NCBI GenBank assembly: GCA_001661515.1
Contig: LUVW01000022.1
Span: 39,061-103,060, forward strand
Length of the DNA: 64,000 nucleotides
Direction of reading: 5' to 3'
Source of the DNA: Capniomyces stellatus
Lineage: Eukaryota > Kickxellomycota > Harpellomycetes > Harpellales > Legeriomycetaceae
Shown here: positions 11,084-22,600 of the stretch, piece by piece
How positions within the stretch are numbered: position 1 is the stretch's first letter
Layout: each line of letters begins with the position of its first letter
The notes under the pieces: generated by a model
Databases searched by the model: none
What the model was told of the DNA's origin: nothing
The model's input: only the letters and a program-made list of their open reading frames with translations
Translations under genes and position numbers: made by a program

Positions 11084-11901
11084 TTTTTGTTTTAACTTTT
11101 ATTATGAGTTCAACAATACAATACTAAAAAATATTACAAAGCTAGTGGAACACTATCTAAAAAAAGTGACTATTTCAAATATTATCCTGCTACATGTCGT
11201 CCCTCTAGAGACACCGTACCTTGGCGGCGTTGGTTCAGTGGAGCTGGTGATGTACTAACCTCATCGAGTCTTAGTAATTGGGTTGCACGGATTAAAGCCA
11301 ATAATTATACTGTTGCAAGCGTCATCGATACTGAGCGGTCATATTCTTTCTTTTGGATAGCAGATGCCTTGATCTTTAGTTCTCCCCCGAGAAGCTCATC
11401 TACCAGCTTATTACGAGCTGGGTTGGGCGTAAGATCAAAGTCCGGTGAACTCTGATACATGTTGTCAGGAATAAATCCCATGAGGGTAATTTCTCTAGCA
11501 TCTTCCCATTTGTTACAATCAATTAGGATGTGCTTTATTGTTTCTGGGTGTCTTCTGTGACACATTGGGCAGTATTCTTTGTATTTGGTGTTTATGAACT
11601 TGCTGTTTGCTAGTCTTTCTGAGGTCCAAAACCCTCCTGGGTGTAAATGGATGAAGAAAAGAAAAGTGTAAAAATATGTTGGAACTTGGTACGATGTTAT
11701 TGACGTTTGAACGGAATACCCAATCAGCCAGATTCGCAACTCAACCAATGACTTTTTGGTTTGTAAATCAAACTGAATCAATTTATTTGTCCAAATCTCA
11801 CTCGAGTTAGCCGAAAAGTCATTCAAACCAGGCAAGTGGAAATATTTACTGCTGGATATTGCAGAAACTACCAAAAATAGAATAAATTTTGAAAGTGCCA
11901 A
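11084..11901 (-). mobile_element. 5'-truncated LINE fragment with reverse-transcriptase C-terminus (R2 copy b)
   Basis: The minus-strand frame 11305-11901 encodes the end of a non-LTR retrotransposon ORF2. It has the cysteine/histidine motif CPMCHRRHPETIKHILIDC typical of the region after the reverse transcriptase, preceded by GFWTSERLANSKFIN. The catalytic domain itself is missing. The 3' part (11084-11350) repeats at 7945-8211. The fragment cannot be autonomous. Confidence 0.75.
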
Positions 11902-12165
11902 AACTTTATAGAGTCTGATTCTTTAGAAAAGCAGAGTAGACTCTTGCAATCCCAAACTCGCAAAAACTGTACAAAATAAAATGCTGTTATTTCCAGACAA
12001 ATAGTCAATCTTACCTCCTTACAAAAACACACGACAAAATATAGCTAGCAAAATAGGATACGACACAGTTAACAGACAGCTAAATAAGACACAAAACAGA
12101 CAGCAAAATAAGACACAATACAGTCAACAACTCAACACAAGCACCAGAATAAATTCACTGTCAAA

Positions 12166-14652
12166 ATGAGTGGGCCAAAACTATTTAACCAACTGAACTT
12201 CGATATCCTGAAAAATATATTCCTGCTGTCCGAGAACCGAGAGCTGGGCTTGGTTTCGAGAGAGCTGCTGCAGGTCTCAAAGTCGGTGTCGGTGCAGGCC
12301 ATGTTTCTGATAAACAAGTATGGAAAGAGGGGAATCCCATATGTATACCGTCTAAACGGGGAATACCCACGGCTGGTGGAAAATAAGGAGCTGATTGTCC
12401 AGCTGCTGAAAATGGGCGCATATCCTGTGAATGACGATGACTCGCTGATTAAACAGATCTGTGAAGACGAGTGGGAGGACGTGTTTGAGTTGATGATGAG
12501 TGCGCACGAGCTGACACCGGCTACCCAAAAAGTTGGCTCAAACCCCAGCGGCTCTATTGCTGAGGGTGCGGGTGAAGAGAGAGCTGAAAGTAACAGAAAA
12601 AACGTGAAGCTGGTCAAGTACACTGTATCTCCAATGGTGAAAATAAATTACCTCGAAAGTCTATTGGATGATGCAGCAAGCAATGTTTATGTTGGAATAG
12701 CAAGAAAATTACTGGAACATACATCGTTTGAGGTGGATATCCAAGCAGAGTATGGTATTTCAGAGGACATGACAGTTGGTGGGTCTACAAAAATCAAGCT
12801 CCATCAACATGATATTGATTCAAATTGTTTGGACGAAGCATTATATACTTTCTGTGAGAATGTGAGTTTAGAAGGAGCCAAACTACTGTTGCAATATGGT
12901 GCAAACCCCAATGGGTCATGGGGTGGTTGTGCCTGTGCAACTTTCGAGTCGCAGAGCGTAGTTTTAATTGATTTTTTTATTTCACACGGTGCCGAAATTT
13001 ATGAAAATACAAAAAGTATACTAAATGATGCAAGCAGTGTAGGAAATTTGGACAATATTATGTATGTTTTGAAGATAATGACGGGAAAGTTGAAAAAAGG
13101 ATATTTGTATTCCGAGTTTCTGAAACGCAAAGACAAACACGAGATGGGACCACTTAATTATGAGTTTTTGGAGAAGAATAAAATGAGTATTGAATATGCA
13201 TTACAAGGTGCAAGCAGAGGTGGACGCACCGATATTTTGGGGATGTTTTTGCGTCTGGGGGTTGACATTAACAAATATGGTAATAGTATTGTTTGGAGTG
13301 GAGCTGAATACTGCCATCTCGGTGTAATCAAGCTTGTTATTGAAAATGGGTATATTATTGACACAAAACAAATAACAGCAACAAGGTCGTATAGAAATAA
13401 TGACTTGGCCACTGTAAACTACTTGATTGAGCATGGCGTTGACGTAGATGTAGATGGTGGGTTCTTGATGGTCAACGCTAGCAAGGATGGCCGTACTGAC
13501 TTGGTCAGGCTGCTGATAGAAAAGGGGGCCAATGTGAATGTCTCAGGCGGCCAGGAATTGATCAACGCCAGCAGAAATGGCCATTTTGAGATTTCAAGGA
13601 TTTTAGTGGAAGGAGGAGCAGATTTCAATGCCTCTGAGGGAAAGGTGTTGCTGGAAGCAGTTATCAGAAACCACATTGAAATTGTGAATCTACTGATCCA
13701 GAATGGGGCAAATATGAGTCTAAATGGAAATGGCTATGTGTTTGAGGCGGGCAAGAATAGGAATTTGGAAATAGTCAAGGTGCTAGTTGAGAACGGGGCA
13801 AAAGTTAACTGTAAAGAGGGGTGTGCAATCGACATTGCAAGTGCACTTGGCCAGCTGGAAATGGTGGTGTATTTGATGGAACATGGTGCAATTGCAGGCA
13901 AGAACAAGAGGTCGAGTGTTGTTTCAGCCAGCAGAAATGGCCATCTGGAGATAGTCAGGCATATCCTAAAGTCGGGAGTCAGTGCGTCTGAGCAGAACAG
14001 CAGGGCGGCTCTTGAGACATCAAGGAACAGACACCTTGATGTGTTGAAGCTGCTGGTTGAGCATGAGGCCAACCCAAGAGTGAGAGACGACCTGGAGCTT
14101 GTTCATGCGTGCAAGAAAGGTCACATTGATGTAGCCAGGTATCTGCTGGAACTGGGGGCCGATGTCCATGTTTACAATGAGGCACCGCTTGTTAATGCCT
14201 GCCAATCAAGATACTCAAAGATTGTTGATCTGCTGCTTAAGAACGGGGCTGATCGGAAGACCAAGCTAAACTGGGGCCTGCTGGTGGCAGTTGAGAAGAG
14301 AGGGCTGGATGAGGTGAAGAGACTGGTTGGGATGGGGGCTGATGTTGGGTTTAGGGACAGCATTGGGCTGGTTTGGGCATGTCAGAACGGCAGTTTGGAG
14401 ATAGCGCAGGTATTGATTGAGAGTGGAGCGGATGTGCAGGCAAGAAAGAACAGGGCACTGATTGCAGCGTGCAGAAAGGGACATGTCGCGGTTATCTGGC
14501 TGTTGGTTGAGAGCGGGGCTGATATGTATGCACGGAACATCAGGCCGATCATCAGTGCTATGATGGCTAAACATTATGTTGTACAGTGGGTGTTTGAGGA
14601 TCTTGGGTTTGATAATGCGCAACGACAAGCCGATTATGCACTGGCTGTGTAG
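12166..14652 (+). CDS. F-box-like / ankyrin-repeat protein with a frameshifted tail
   Basis: The frame is 828 residues. The N-terminus (LNFDILKNIFLLSENRELGLVS) looks like a divergent F-box. From about residue 230 to 800 there are some 15 ankyrin-type units with the usual (G/N)HLEIV..L(I/V)E.GA pattern. Such proteins usually present substrates to SCF ubiquitin ligases; that role is inferred. The frame stops at 14652. The +1 frame is open from about 14576 to 14920 and continues in the same style (MRNDKPIMHWLCRKGYYNQI, then a conserved-looking tail ending MRKH). A one-base shift near 14600-14625 therefore probably splits one longer gene of about 915 residues. This is either a real mutation or a sequencing error. 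Confidence 0.85.
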   Translation: MSGPKLFNQLNFDILKNIFLLSENRELGLVSRELLQVSKSVSVQAMFLINKYGKRGIPYVYRLNGEYPRLVENKELIVQLLKMGAYPVNDDDSLIKQICEDEWEDVFELMMSAHELTPATQKVGSNPSGSIAEGAGEERAESNRKNVKLVKYTVSPMVKINYLESLLDDAASNVYVGIARKLLEHTSFEVDIQAEYGISEDMTVGGSTKIKLHQHDIDSNCLDEALYTFCENVSLEGAKLLLQYGANPNGSWGGCACATFESQSVVLIDFFISHGAEIYENTKSILNDASSVGNLDNIMYVLKIMTGKLKKGYLYSEFLKRKDKHEMGPLNYEFLEKNKMSIEYALQGASRGGRTDILGMFLRLGVDINKYGNSIVWSGAEYCHLGVIKLVIENGYIIDTKQITATRSYRNNDLATVNYLIEHGVDVDVDGGFLMVNASKDGRTDLVRLLIEKGANVNVSGGQELINASRNGHFEISRILVEGGADFNASEGKVLLEAVIRNHIEIVNLLIQNGANMSLNGNGYVFEAGKNRNLEIVKVLVENGAKVNCKEGCAIDIASALGQLEMVVYLMEHGAIAGKNKRSSVVSASRNGHLEIVRHILKSGVSASEQNSRAALETSRNRHLDVLKLLVEHEANPRVRDDLELVHACKKGHIDVARYLLELGADVHVYNEAPLVNACQSRYSKIVDLLLKNGADRKTKLNWGLLVAVEKRGLDEVKRLVGMGADVGFRDSIGLVWACQNGSLEIAQVLIESGADVQARKNRALIAACRKGHVAVIWLLVESGADMYARNIRPIISAMMAKHYVVQWVFEDLGFDNAQRQADYALAV

Positions 14653-14920
14653 AAAGGGGTATTACAATCAGATATTTGGGATTTTTGCGGAGGACGAAAT
14701 TAGTAATGCTGACTACGACATTACAATCTGGGCGGTTGCCGGGAACAATGGTATTTTGGGAAATATTTTAAACGAAGGTTATGGTAAAGGAAATGACCAT
14801 AAGCAGGCGTTCCAAATGGCCAAGGGTAGATGCTACGAAATGAGCATTACTATGTTTAAATATTACTATGATGAAGAAGTTTATAGAATGAATGCACAAT
14901 CTGGAATGAGAAAACATTAG
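14625..14920 (+). pseudogene. Out-of-frame C-terminal extension of the ankyrin gene
   Basis: About 95 codons stay open in the +1 frame. They encode DKPIMHWLCRKGYY, IWAVAGNNGILGNIL and a charged end, without a start of their own that makes sense. They complete the ankyrin array of the preceding frame. Confidence 0.55.
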
Positions 14921-15384
14921 GGTTATTCTGTTAAAGATTTTTCATACTAGCTTAAAAACAAGTCGGATCACTAATAGAGCACGAGTTTGAATAGTAGAAC
15001 ATAAGTTTGGTTAGTATAGCATGAGTTTGGATAGTAGAACACGGTTTCATTTACATTTTTTATAGACCAACATTATATCCCATTTCAGATTACTGTGCCA
15101 TTTGGTTATAATTTTGCTCGAAATAAAGCTGAAAACTGTTTGATGCTGTTGTGTCAAAGACGATAACTCGAATTGTGAGTTTAAACCATCAGTATTCCGA
15201 CCAAGTCTTTCACACGCGCTAAACCCTTTGAGGATATTCAAAATTATCACGTTACAACAGCTTAACAATTTATTGTGTTTTGGTTTATAGTTTATAGTTT
15301 ATAGTTTATAGTTTATAGTTTATAGTTTATAATTTTTTATTGACATATTTAAAATAAGCTAGGTTTCATTTCTTCTATTTCTAT
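14921..15384. repeat. Intergenic with imperfect repeats and a TTTATAG heptamer array
   Basis: About three imperfect units of the type AGCATGAGTTTGGATAGTAG lie near 14975-15045. A run of about seven TTTATAG heptamers occupies about 15284-15331. No gene is seen. Confidence 0.6.
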
Positions 15385-15918
15385 CTACAACTCTTCATCC
15401 GAGTCGATCTCTTCAACAACCGCAGCTCTGTTTGTGCCAAGATGGCCTAAGCTGCTATTGCCAGCAAAATGCACTGGTTCACTAGGCTTTTCTCCGCTAT
15501 TGGCGCTGGAGAACATACTTGTTAATCCGTCTATTGCCCCGCTCAGCTCCTGTTGTTGGAGTTCGTACTGCTGGATTTTCAGTTTTTGCTGATGTAAAGC
15601 CATTTCAACAGCCTCTGATCCACCAACTTGAGGGCTGTCAATTAGGTGTTTTGGTTTGGGGTTTCCAGTAATTCCAATTCCTCGAAGAAAGTCCACCTTT
15701 CCAGACTCGTTATTTTTTGCTTTATTTGCATTGATTTTGTTTGGATTCAACAAGTCCAGCATTTCAGCTCGCCCCTCTTTATGCGAAAGCTTCTTGTCCA
15801 TTGTCTTGTTCATTCTCAACACTGTCTTTGGCTTTAATTTATTCGTTTTCTCATATGGCTTAAATGCAGCATTGGCCTTTGTTTTTGTTTTTGTTTTGAC
15901 TCTCCCTTTGCTTCCCAT
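15385..15918 (-). CDS. Small Lys-rich protein, unrecognised
   Basis: This is a 177-residue single-exon frame with an ATG at 15918. The first 75 residues are strongly basic (GRVKTKTKTKANAAFKPYEKTNK), then there is a Gln-rich helical segment (LHQQKLKIQQYELQQQEL) and an acidic end (EEIDSDEEL). This layout resembles small nucleolar or ribosome-assembly factors, but I cannot name a family. A retroelement tail (R1b) ends only about 40 bases before the ATG, so the native promoter must be very short, displaced, or inside the element. Confidence 0.7.
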   Translation of the reverse strand: MGSKGRVKTKTKTKANAAFKPYEKTNKLKPKTVLRMNKTMDKKLSHKEGRAEMLDLLNPNKINANKAKNNESGKVDFLRGIGITGNPKPKHLIDSPQVGGSEAVEMALHQQKLKIQQYELQQQELSGAIDGLTSMFSSANSGEKPSEPVHFAGNSSLGHLGTNRAAVVEEIDSDEEL

Positions 15919-15958
15919 TTTCCCTTGTACTAATATATGTTCTTCTCTGCAAAGTAGG

Positions 15959-16413
15959 TTTATTTATTTATTTATTTGTTGGTTTATTGACAACGTATGC
16001 AGCATATCAAAATATAAATACTATACTTAAAATATTACTATCCCAAAATGCCACCGTTTGCCAATATTCCTACAATCTATAGATCGTCCGTACCCGTAGG
16101 GCATTGGCTCAAAGGCGTTGGTTGTACTTTAATTGCTTAAAATACGGGTGGTTAGGTGACCCTTCCTAATACTGGGTGAAATGAACTTGCTCAGCGGATT
16201 GCCGACTGCAGGATCTAGCTTTTTGCTAGCCCATTCATTCCAAAAAAAAAAATCCAAGTTAGTTTTAGACTCATGCCTCTAGAGTCCGACCACTGTGGCT
16301 TGGCCCAATACACGTTAGTCGTAACAAAAATTTTAACTCTTGATTCTGTCTTTCCGGCCCAGCTCTGGTTTTGAGGTCTCGTCACTGCTAAAAGACCAAC
16401 CCTGAATAAAAAA
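15959..16413 (-). mobile_element. Retroelement copy R1b (LINE 3' end or SINE-like unit)
   Basis: This is the second copy of the element at 3988-4452, in the same minus orientation and ending at the same 5' boundary. Its A-rich tail (AATAAACC then AAAT repeats) points into the leader of the gene at 15385-15918. There are few differences from R1a, for example an A-run of 11 instead of 9. Confidence 0.75.
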
Positions 16414-16763
16414 CTCGTCTTTTTTGGCAAATTTGGTAGTAAATTGGAGTTGAAATAGTGGACGCAGCAAGTAAATAATGGGGAAGAGGGATGGTGATGG
16501 GGGATGATGTTTTAAGAATAAATTTAGCATTTTTGTTAGACGTTGATTTAAAAAAAAAAAGTAATTTAACTCGAAACAAACAAAAAAAGGATTAATGGCA
16601 AATTAAATTACTACAATAAAAGAGTATAATGGATATATAAAAAGGTGACGAGACATGAAAGTAAACCTAAAAGTCAAGTTAATGACAGATAAAGTATTGG
16701 AGAAAGAGGAAGAGGAGCTTAAGGGGGTGAAAGAGTTGAAGTGATTAAATTAAAAGAATAAAT

Positions 16764-19511
16764 CTAGTTGAGTTGACGAGCTCTGTGAAGAGAACCAGAT
16801 TGTTCAAGTGCTTTAATGGCAGTTGCAACTCTGACGGCCTTGCGGAGTCTAGCAACGTTGTGTTTGACACGGGCGTCGATGGCAAAGCGGGCTTGTTTAA
16901 GCTTCAACTTATCCTTTCTTGCCTTTGATGGCCAGAGCATAACGGTTAGTTCGAAAGACCAGACACGCATGACCAAAACCTTTACAAAATCAAGGACAAC
17001 AAAGAACAAGAGTGAGACACCAAGCAAACCGCAACCCCATCCAAAACCAATCTTAGGAATAAGATTACCAACACCAAGTGAGACCAGCAAAGTGGCAATG
17101 ACCTGGGTAGCGAGGATAACAATGGTGAAGGTGAGGGAGGGCAAGTTCTCCCAGAAGAAGCCGGAAAGACGAGTAGAGAAGATGATAAAGTGAGGGGCTG
17201 AGGAGATGTTAAGGTAGACAATAGACTCCATACGCTTATCGTGATCTTTAGGAAGATCAGGATTATCGATGTGGGAAGGAATGTCAACACCAAAGGAGTA
17301 GTGGGCAACAAAGAAGACGGCATAGGTAAGAACGCAAAGCATGGCACCAAGAACCAAAGAAAGGAAGATCAGCTGACCGATTCTCCATTTGTCGGGTTGT
17401 TGAGAGATTTGAGCGTTATCGAAAGCAATGACAATGGTGGCAGCGTCGTTAAGAACAGCAATCAAGATAAGAAGAAGAGGATCCATTTTCCATCTGAAGG
17501 CAAGAGTGACAGTGAAGAAGAAGAGCAAGAAGTGAATGGTGGAGGTGATACGGTACAAGGCATATGATCTCATACGTTGGAAAATAGCACGGGAGCACTG
17601 GATACCATCAACGATTGTGGAGAGACCAGGGGCAAGCAAAACAATATCGGCAGCAGCACGAGCAGCATCGGTACAGTCATGGACAGCAATACCAACATTG
17701 GCCTTCTTAAGAGCAGGAGCGTCATTGACACCATCACCAGTCATACCAACAAGAATTCCACGGTTTTGCAGCAGTTCGACGACACGGTATTTGTGTTCAG
17801 GAATAACCTGGGCAAATCCATCAGAGTGGATGCAACGGTCGGTGAGTTCCTCTTCAGTGACATCAGGATCGACAAGGCTTGAGGCATCGAGAATAGCACG
17901 TTGCATACCGAGACGCATAGCAACTTCCTTGGCAATAATAAGTTGATCTCCAGTTACCATCTTGACAGTGACACCCATCTCAGCACATCTTTGGATAGTT
18001 TCAGCAGAATCCTCACGTGGTGGATCAAGAAGCGAAATCATACCAACAAGCATCCATTCGTTCAAGTTTCCTGGCTTAGTAACAGCTACACCAAGAGCAC
18101 GGAGACCACGACGGGCAAGAGCGTTTACGGCATTGGTGGCATCATCATCACCGCCAACAAGCTTGACAATAACTTGAGGTGCTCCCTTTGAGACTCTGAA
18201 TGATTCTCCGGTTTCTTCGTTCAGGATGGTGGCTTGTGTCATTTTGGTGGATGGATTGAATGGCAAGAATGAGGTTACTTTGAATCCTGGAACTGCGTGC
18301 GATGGAAGATCTTTAAGGATTGGTACTGATGCTACAGCAGCGGTACGTACAGCGAATTCAATAGGATCGGCGGTGGCTGGCTCAGCGGCCAAGTACGAGT
18401 AGAAAAGAATATCTTCAGCAGAGTATCCTGGCTTAAGGTAGGGCTCGTCAAAGGTAAGTTTGTTAAGAGTAAGTGTTCCGGTTTTGTCTGAGCAAAGAAT
18501 TGTGACTGAGGCCATTTCTTCAACTGCTGTCAGACGCTTGACAATAACCTGCTTCTTTGACAGCTCTTTAGCTCCCAAAGCCATGGTCACTGAAAGTACT
18601 GTTGGAAGACCAACTGGAATAGCCGCAACTGTCAATACAACTACGTCTTGGAGCGAGATAAAGATCAAGTTCTTGTCCAATTTTCCGTGGATTGACTTGA
18701 GTCTGACCAAAAGGAATGTGAGGATAATAACAACCATAGCAACTGTCACCCATACCAAGAAGTTACCAATTGTGTTAATAATCTTCTGGAAATGACCTTG
18801 TTCGTTGGTAATCGCAATCAAGTTGGCTGCACGTCCAATAAATGTGTTAATACCTGTCTTGGTAACAACTGCCAACATCTGTCCCTGTTTACAGATAGAT
18901 GAAGAGTACACAGTGTCTCCCTTGTTCTTGCTTACTGGCAATGATTCTCCTGTAAGACCTGCTTGATCAATAAGAAGATCTACTTCGGTTGCTGATCCGT
19001 CAGCTCCAATACCCAAAAGACGAGCATCAGCTGGCACAATGTCTCCCAAGCGCACAACAATCACGTCTCCTGGTACAAGTGAGTTTGATTCAACCTCAAT
19101 AAGCTTCGAGTTTCTCCAGACCTTGCTCTTTGATGCCAAGGTGTTCTTAAGAGCATCAATAGCTGCTCCTGCCTTGCTCTCTTCAAACCATCCAATAAAT
19201 GCGTTAAGGAACAACAAACATCCAATAATTGCAAAATTGATCCAATCCTCAACAACTGCTGTAAGAATAAACGCAATAATAATAAGGTATGCAATCGATC
19301 CTGTGAAGAATGAAAGGAAATGCAGAATTGGATTTCTCTTCTTCTCAGTGATTTCATTCTTTCCGAATGTTGCCATTCTTGAGGCGTGTTCTTCGTCACT
19401 CAAACCTTCAAGTGGGACGGTTTGCAACAAGGCTTCAAGCTCCTCTGGAATATCTTCCTTGTGCTCGTGGTGAGCATGCTCTTCAAACTCTACATTCTTT
19501 TTCTCTTCCAT
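16764..19511 (-). CDS. PMA1: Plasma-membrane H+-ATPase (P3A-type)
   Basis: This is a 915-residue, intron-free gene. The P-type motifs are all present: TGES (187-190, actuator), the phosphorylation loop CSDKTGTLT with Asp342, KGAPQ and the hinge TGDGVND. Transmembrane pairs flank the actuator (about 65-107 and 247-312) and six more helices form the C-terminal third. The length fits fungal Pma1. The enzyme pumps protons out of the cell using ATP and builds the gradient for nutrient uptake. The C-terminal tail (ARLRKAVRVATAIKALEQSG) fits the regulatory R-domain. Codon use is more even than in the neighbours, as expected for a highly expressed gene. Confidence 0.97.
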   Translation of the reverse strand: MEEKKNVEFEEHAHHEHKEDIPEELEALLQTVPLEGLSDEEHASRMATFGKNEITEKKRNPILHFLSFFTGSIAYLIIIAFILTAVVEDWINFAIIGCLLFLNAFIGWFEESKAGAAIDALKNTLASKSKVWRNSKLIEVESNSLVPGDVIVVRLGDIVPADARLLGIGADGSATEVDLLIDQAGLTGESLPVSKNKGDTVYSSSICKQGQMLAVVTKTGINTFIGRAANLIAITNEQGHFQKIINTIGNFLVWVTVAMVVIILTFLLVRLKSIHGKLDKNLIFISLQDVVVLTVAAIPVGLPTVLSVTMALGAKELSKKQVIVKRLTAVEEMASVTILCSDKTGTLTLNKLTFDEPYLKPGYSAEDILFYSYLAAEPATADPIEFAVRTAAVASVPILKDLPSHAVPGFKVTSFLPFNPSTKMTQATILNEETGESFRVSKGAPQVIVKLVGGDDDATNAVNALARRGLRALGVAVTKPGNLNEWMLVGMISLLDPPREDSAETIQRCAEMGVTVKMVTGDQLIIAKEVAMRLGMQRAILDASSLVDPDVTEEELTDRCIHSDGFAQVIPEHKYRVVELLQNRGILVGMTGDGVNDAPALKKANVGIAVHDCTDAARAAADIVLLAPGLSTIVDGIQCSRAIFQRMRSYALYRITSTIHFLLFFFTVTLAFRWKMDPLLLILIAVLNDAATIVIAFDNAQISQQPDKWRIGQLIFLSLVLGAMLCVLTYAVFFVAHYSFGVDIPSHIDNPDLPKDHDKRMESIVYLNISSAPHFIIFSTRLSGFFWENLPSLTFTIVILATQVIATLLVSLGVGNLIPKIGFGWGCGLLGVSLLFFVVLDFVKVLVMRVWSFELTVMLWPSKARKDKLKLKQARFAIDARVKHNVARLRKAVRVATAIKALEQSGSLHRARQLN

Positions 19512-19667
19512 TTTCTTTCTCTGCTAACCTTGTTAATTCAAAAATCAAAATAAATTTGTCTAGAAAGCTATTACAACTAAAAAAACAAACGGTGAAGTTG
19601 ATTGCTAAAGAAGGTAGTTGCGTCTTGTTTCTCAACTAAACTACTCCCTTGTTCCGCTTTTACACCT

Positions 19668-19674
19668 TATAAAG
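19668..19674 (-). promoter_or_regulatory. Possible TATA-like element of PMA1
   Basis: TTTATAAGG on the minus strand is about 160 bases upstream of the ATG. It is weak and unverified. Confidence 0.25.
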
Positions 19675-22600
19675 TTCAAACTATTTAATAAAATTAAAAT
19701 TACTTTTAAAGTATCAATAGAAAGCTAAATGACTTATCATGAATTAATTTAGTATATTTATACCCTTTTAAAGTAGGAATTAATTAATTTATAAAATAAA
19801 ATTTTTTTTGCTTTTAGGTTTTATTTTCTTTTTAAATACTCTTTCTCTTCTCACTTTTATTTCTCCTACTTTCAAAAAGTTTCACCTTTTTCTTTAAGCC
19901 TGTGCATCTTAGCAAGCCCCTTCCCTCCTTTCTCCCCCATTATCTAGCGTTACCTTTTTTTTTTTTAAATCTAAAAAAAAATCTTAAAAAAAAAATCAAT
20001 GTTTACTACTCAATTCATTTCAAAACTTTATCTGCTATCTTTTTTTCTTTCCTTTTGCTATTTGCTTTTCTTCAATTTTTTTACACTTATAAAACCTTGT
20101 GTTTATAATATTTATTCCGTAACAGCTTCTTTTTTTTCGATTATTGGGCAACTACTTATCTAAACCGACATATTATATTGTCCAATTATCCATTACCAAT
20201 CTGTTATTTATATAATCGTTTTAAACATAAACTAAACTAAAATAAATTCTTGCTATAAAGTAAATCTGTCCAATGCTTTTATTTGACGAACTTTTCTTCC
20301 TTTCTTGCTTTCTTTCCTTCCTATCGAGCTTAATTTCCTTTTCCTTTTTCGATTTCAAACTTTTTACGTTACGTTTTTTTTTTTTGGGGGGTTTTTTTTT
20401 CTTTATTTGCTATTATTTGTTATTGCGCTTTACAACTAACAACGACTAAAAACTAACAACGACCAACAAACTAACGGATTAACGATTCAACAGTTCGTTA
20501 AAAATATATAGCTAGTTACTTGCTAATTCATCAAAAGCATTGTACACCAACCTACAAACTGTATTTTTTTTTCTCCTTTTTTTGATTTTAAATTGCTTTT
20601 TTGCTTAACTTTTGAAACCAACGCTCTCCGCCAATACCAAGTCATCTAAATAGCTTAATAACTTTACAATCTCTACTTATTTGTCTTTGCCCACATTTTA
20701 AACTTTTGAATTGATCTATTCAACGTCCGTGTTGTTTATTCTGTCACTCATTTTACTATAATCTAACGCATTTTTGTTTCTGTTTATTTACTTTTTGCTT
20801 TTTTCTCTCCAAATTGTTTATAAATAAATATCTACTTTAATCATTACTCGATAAATACTGAATCCCTACTATTTCAACACACTCAAACAAAAACAACCAT
20901 TATAAATCTGTGGATCCATAATATCTACCCTTTTCTGTAAAATGTCCAAATAAAAATCTCCGGAGCCTTCTTTGCAAAACACCTTAACGCATTTGTGCTT
21001 TATTTCTCACTAAACAAAACTGTTAATCACCATCACAACTTTTCCTTCTTTATCCCACAGTAAATCAAACTTGTTACAGGAAACTGCCATTGGCTCACCG
21101 AGTTGCTGTTTGTTTTATTATTTAAACTTACTCTAGGCTGAGTATAAGTAAAAAAGAATAAAAAATGGGGAAAAGAAAAAAAAGAGCACTAGTGTTGCTT
21201 TTGAAACCCCTTTCCCAAGCTCGACTCAAATCTTGCTTTACAACATTCGAGTTCGACAATCCAACTAAACAGCTCCTTTATATCACCCATGTGTTTGTCT
21301 GAACTTGATCAGCTTGGAAATTGGTTAACGAAAAGTTCGTTTGCTATCCTTACTTTAGTTTTATAAATATTTTCTGCTCCTACTAACTAACAGCCACTCA
21401 AAAGAATCTACAACTAAAAATAGCAGTAACTTTGGGGATTACTTGAATCATATCATTGGCAGGTAAGCTTATTTATCACCTCCAACTTTATTTACCTTCG
21501 CTTGCTAATTTCTCAATTTCACCCTGTCATATCCCAGCAATTTATAACAGTAATTAGCTTACCAATTTGAGCTTTAATCGATTTGGCATTATTCAATGAT
21601 TAAAGTTTTTAATTAATCATCATTTTTTTAAATTTATACCAATAACTTTGTATAACCAATGTTTTTTTCCATTAAATCATTGGTCTGATAATAAAAGCTA
21701 ACGCTTGACATTATGTAAACAATCAGAAATGCCAACATCTAACTATTAACCACAATTACTCAGCATCAGGTTTTAGGAGCATTTGTTTCGCACTGTCTTT
21801 TTTCCGCCAACAGGCTTGAATTTGCCAATTAACTCTTGCCTATTTATCTTTCTATTATTTTATTTTATTTTTATTGAAATTATTTCTATTATTTTAATTT
21901 GAAAATGGGCTCTTTTTTATTTTTTTTCACTATTTTCCAACTATTTAACCTAGTAACTAAACTATCCGGTTAAATACAAACACACCGAATCGATTAACAT
22001 CTCAGTAAAAACAAAAAATATTACTGAACTAAAAAAAAAATCTAAAGTAATATTTATGCTAATAAATCAAACGGAAAAAAAAAACGCATAGTATTATTTT
22101 ATACATTTTTTTAATTACACCTTTTTATTTTAACAAAGCCGAGTTTTACCAATAGTTACTAGTTGATTGGATAAAGGCTCTTTGATCCGTTGTGCTAATC
22201 TCACCTATCGAAAAAAATGTATCTAGTAGAATGTCCGTTTATTTCACCTATTTTTTTCTTCTTTCTTTTGATCCAGGTATTAAAACGTTATCCAGCGACA
22301 TAATTCGTCAATGTATTCAATGAATTATCCAATTGACAATCTCAACATTTGTTTTACTCACCCGACTAATGTTTCAAAATTACCATCTAGTACTTTATTT
22401 CGGCCTATTTACACCTTTTTTTTGTACTCTTACTAACACTTTGAACTGGATGTTTCAAGTTTCGGTGCATGGTGGAAATGGCTCTAAGCTTTAACATAAT
22501 CCACTTTTATTTCGAGCAGCAACAACGACAATAAAATTTAAGGGGTCAATACGTGTTGGTTTTTTCTTTTCTTTTCTTTTCTTTTCTTATACTGAACTGT

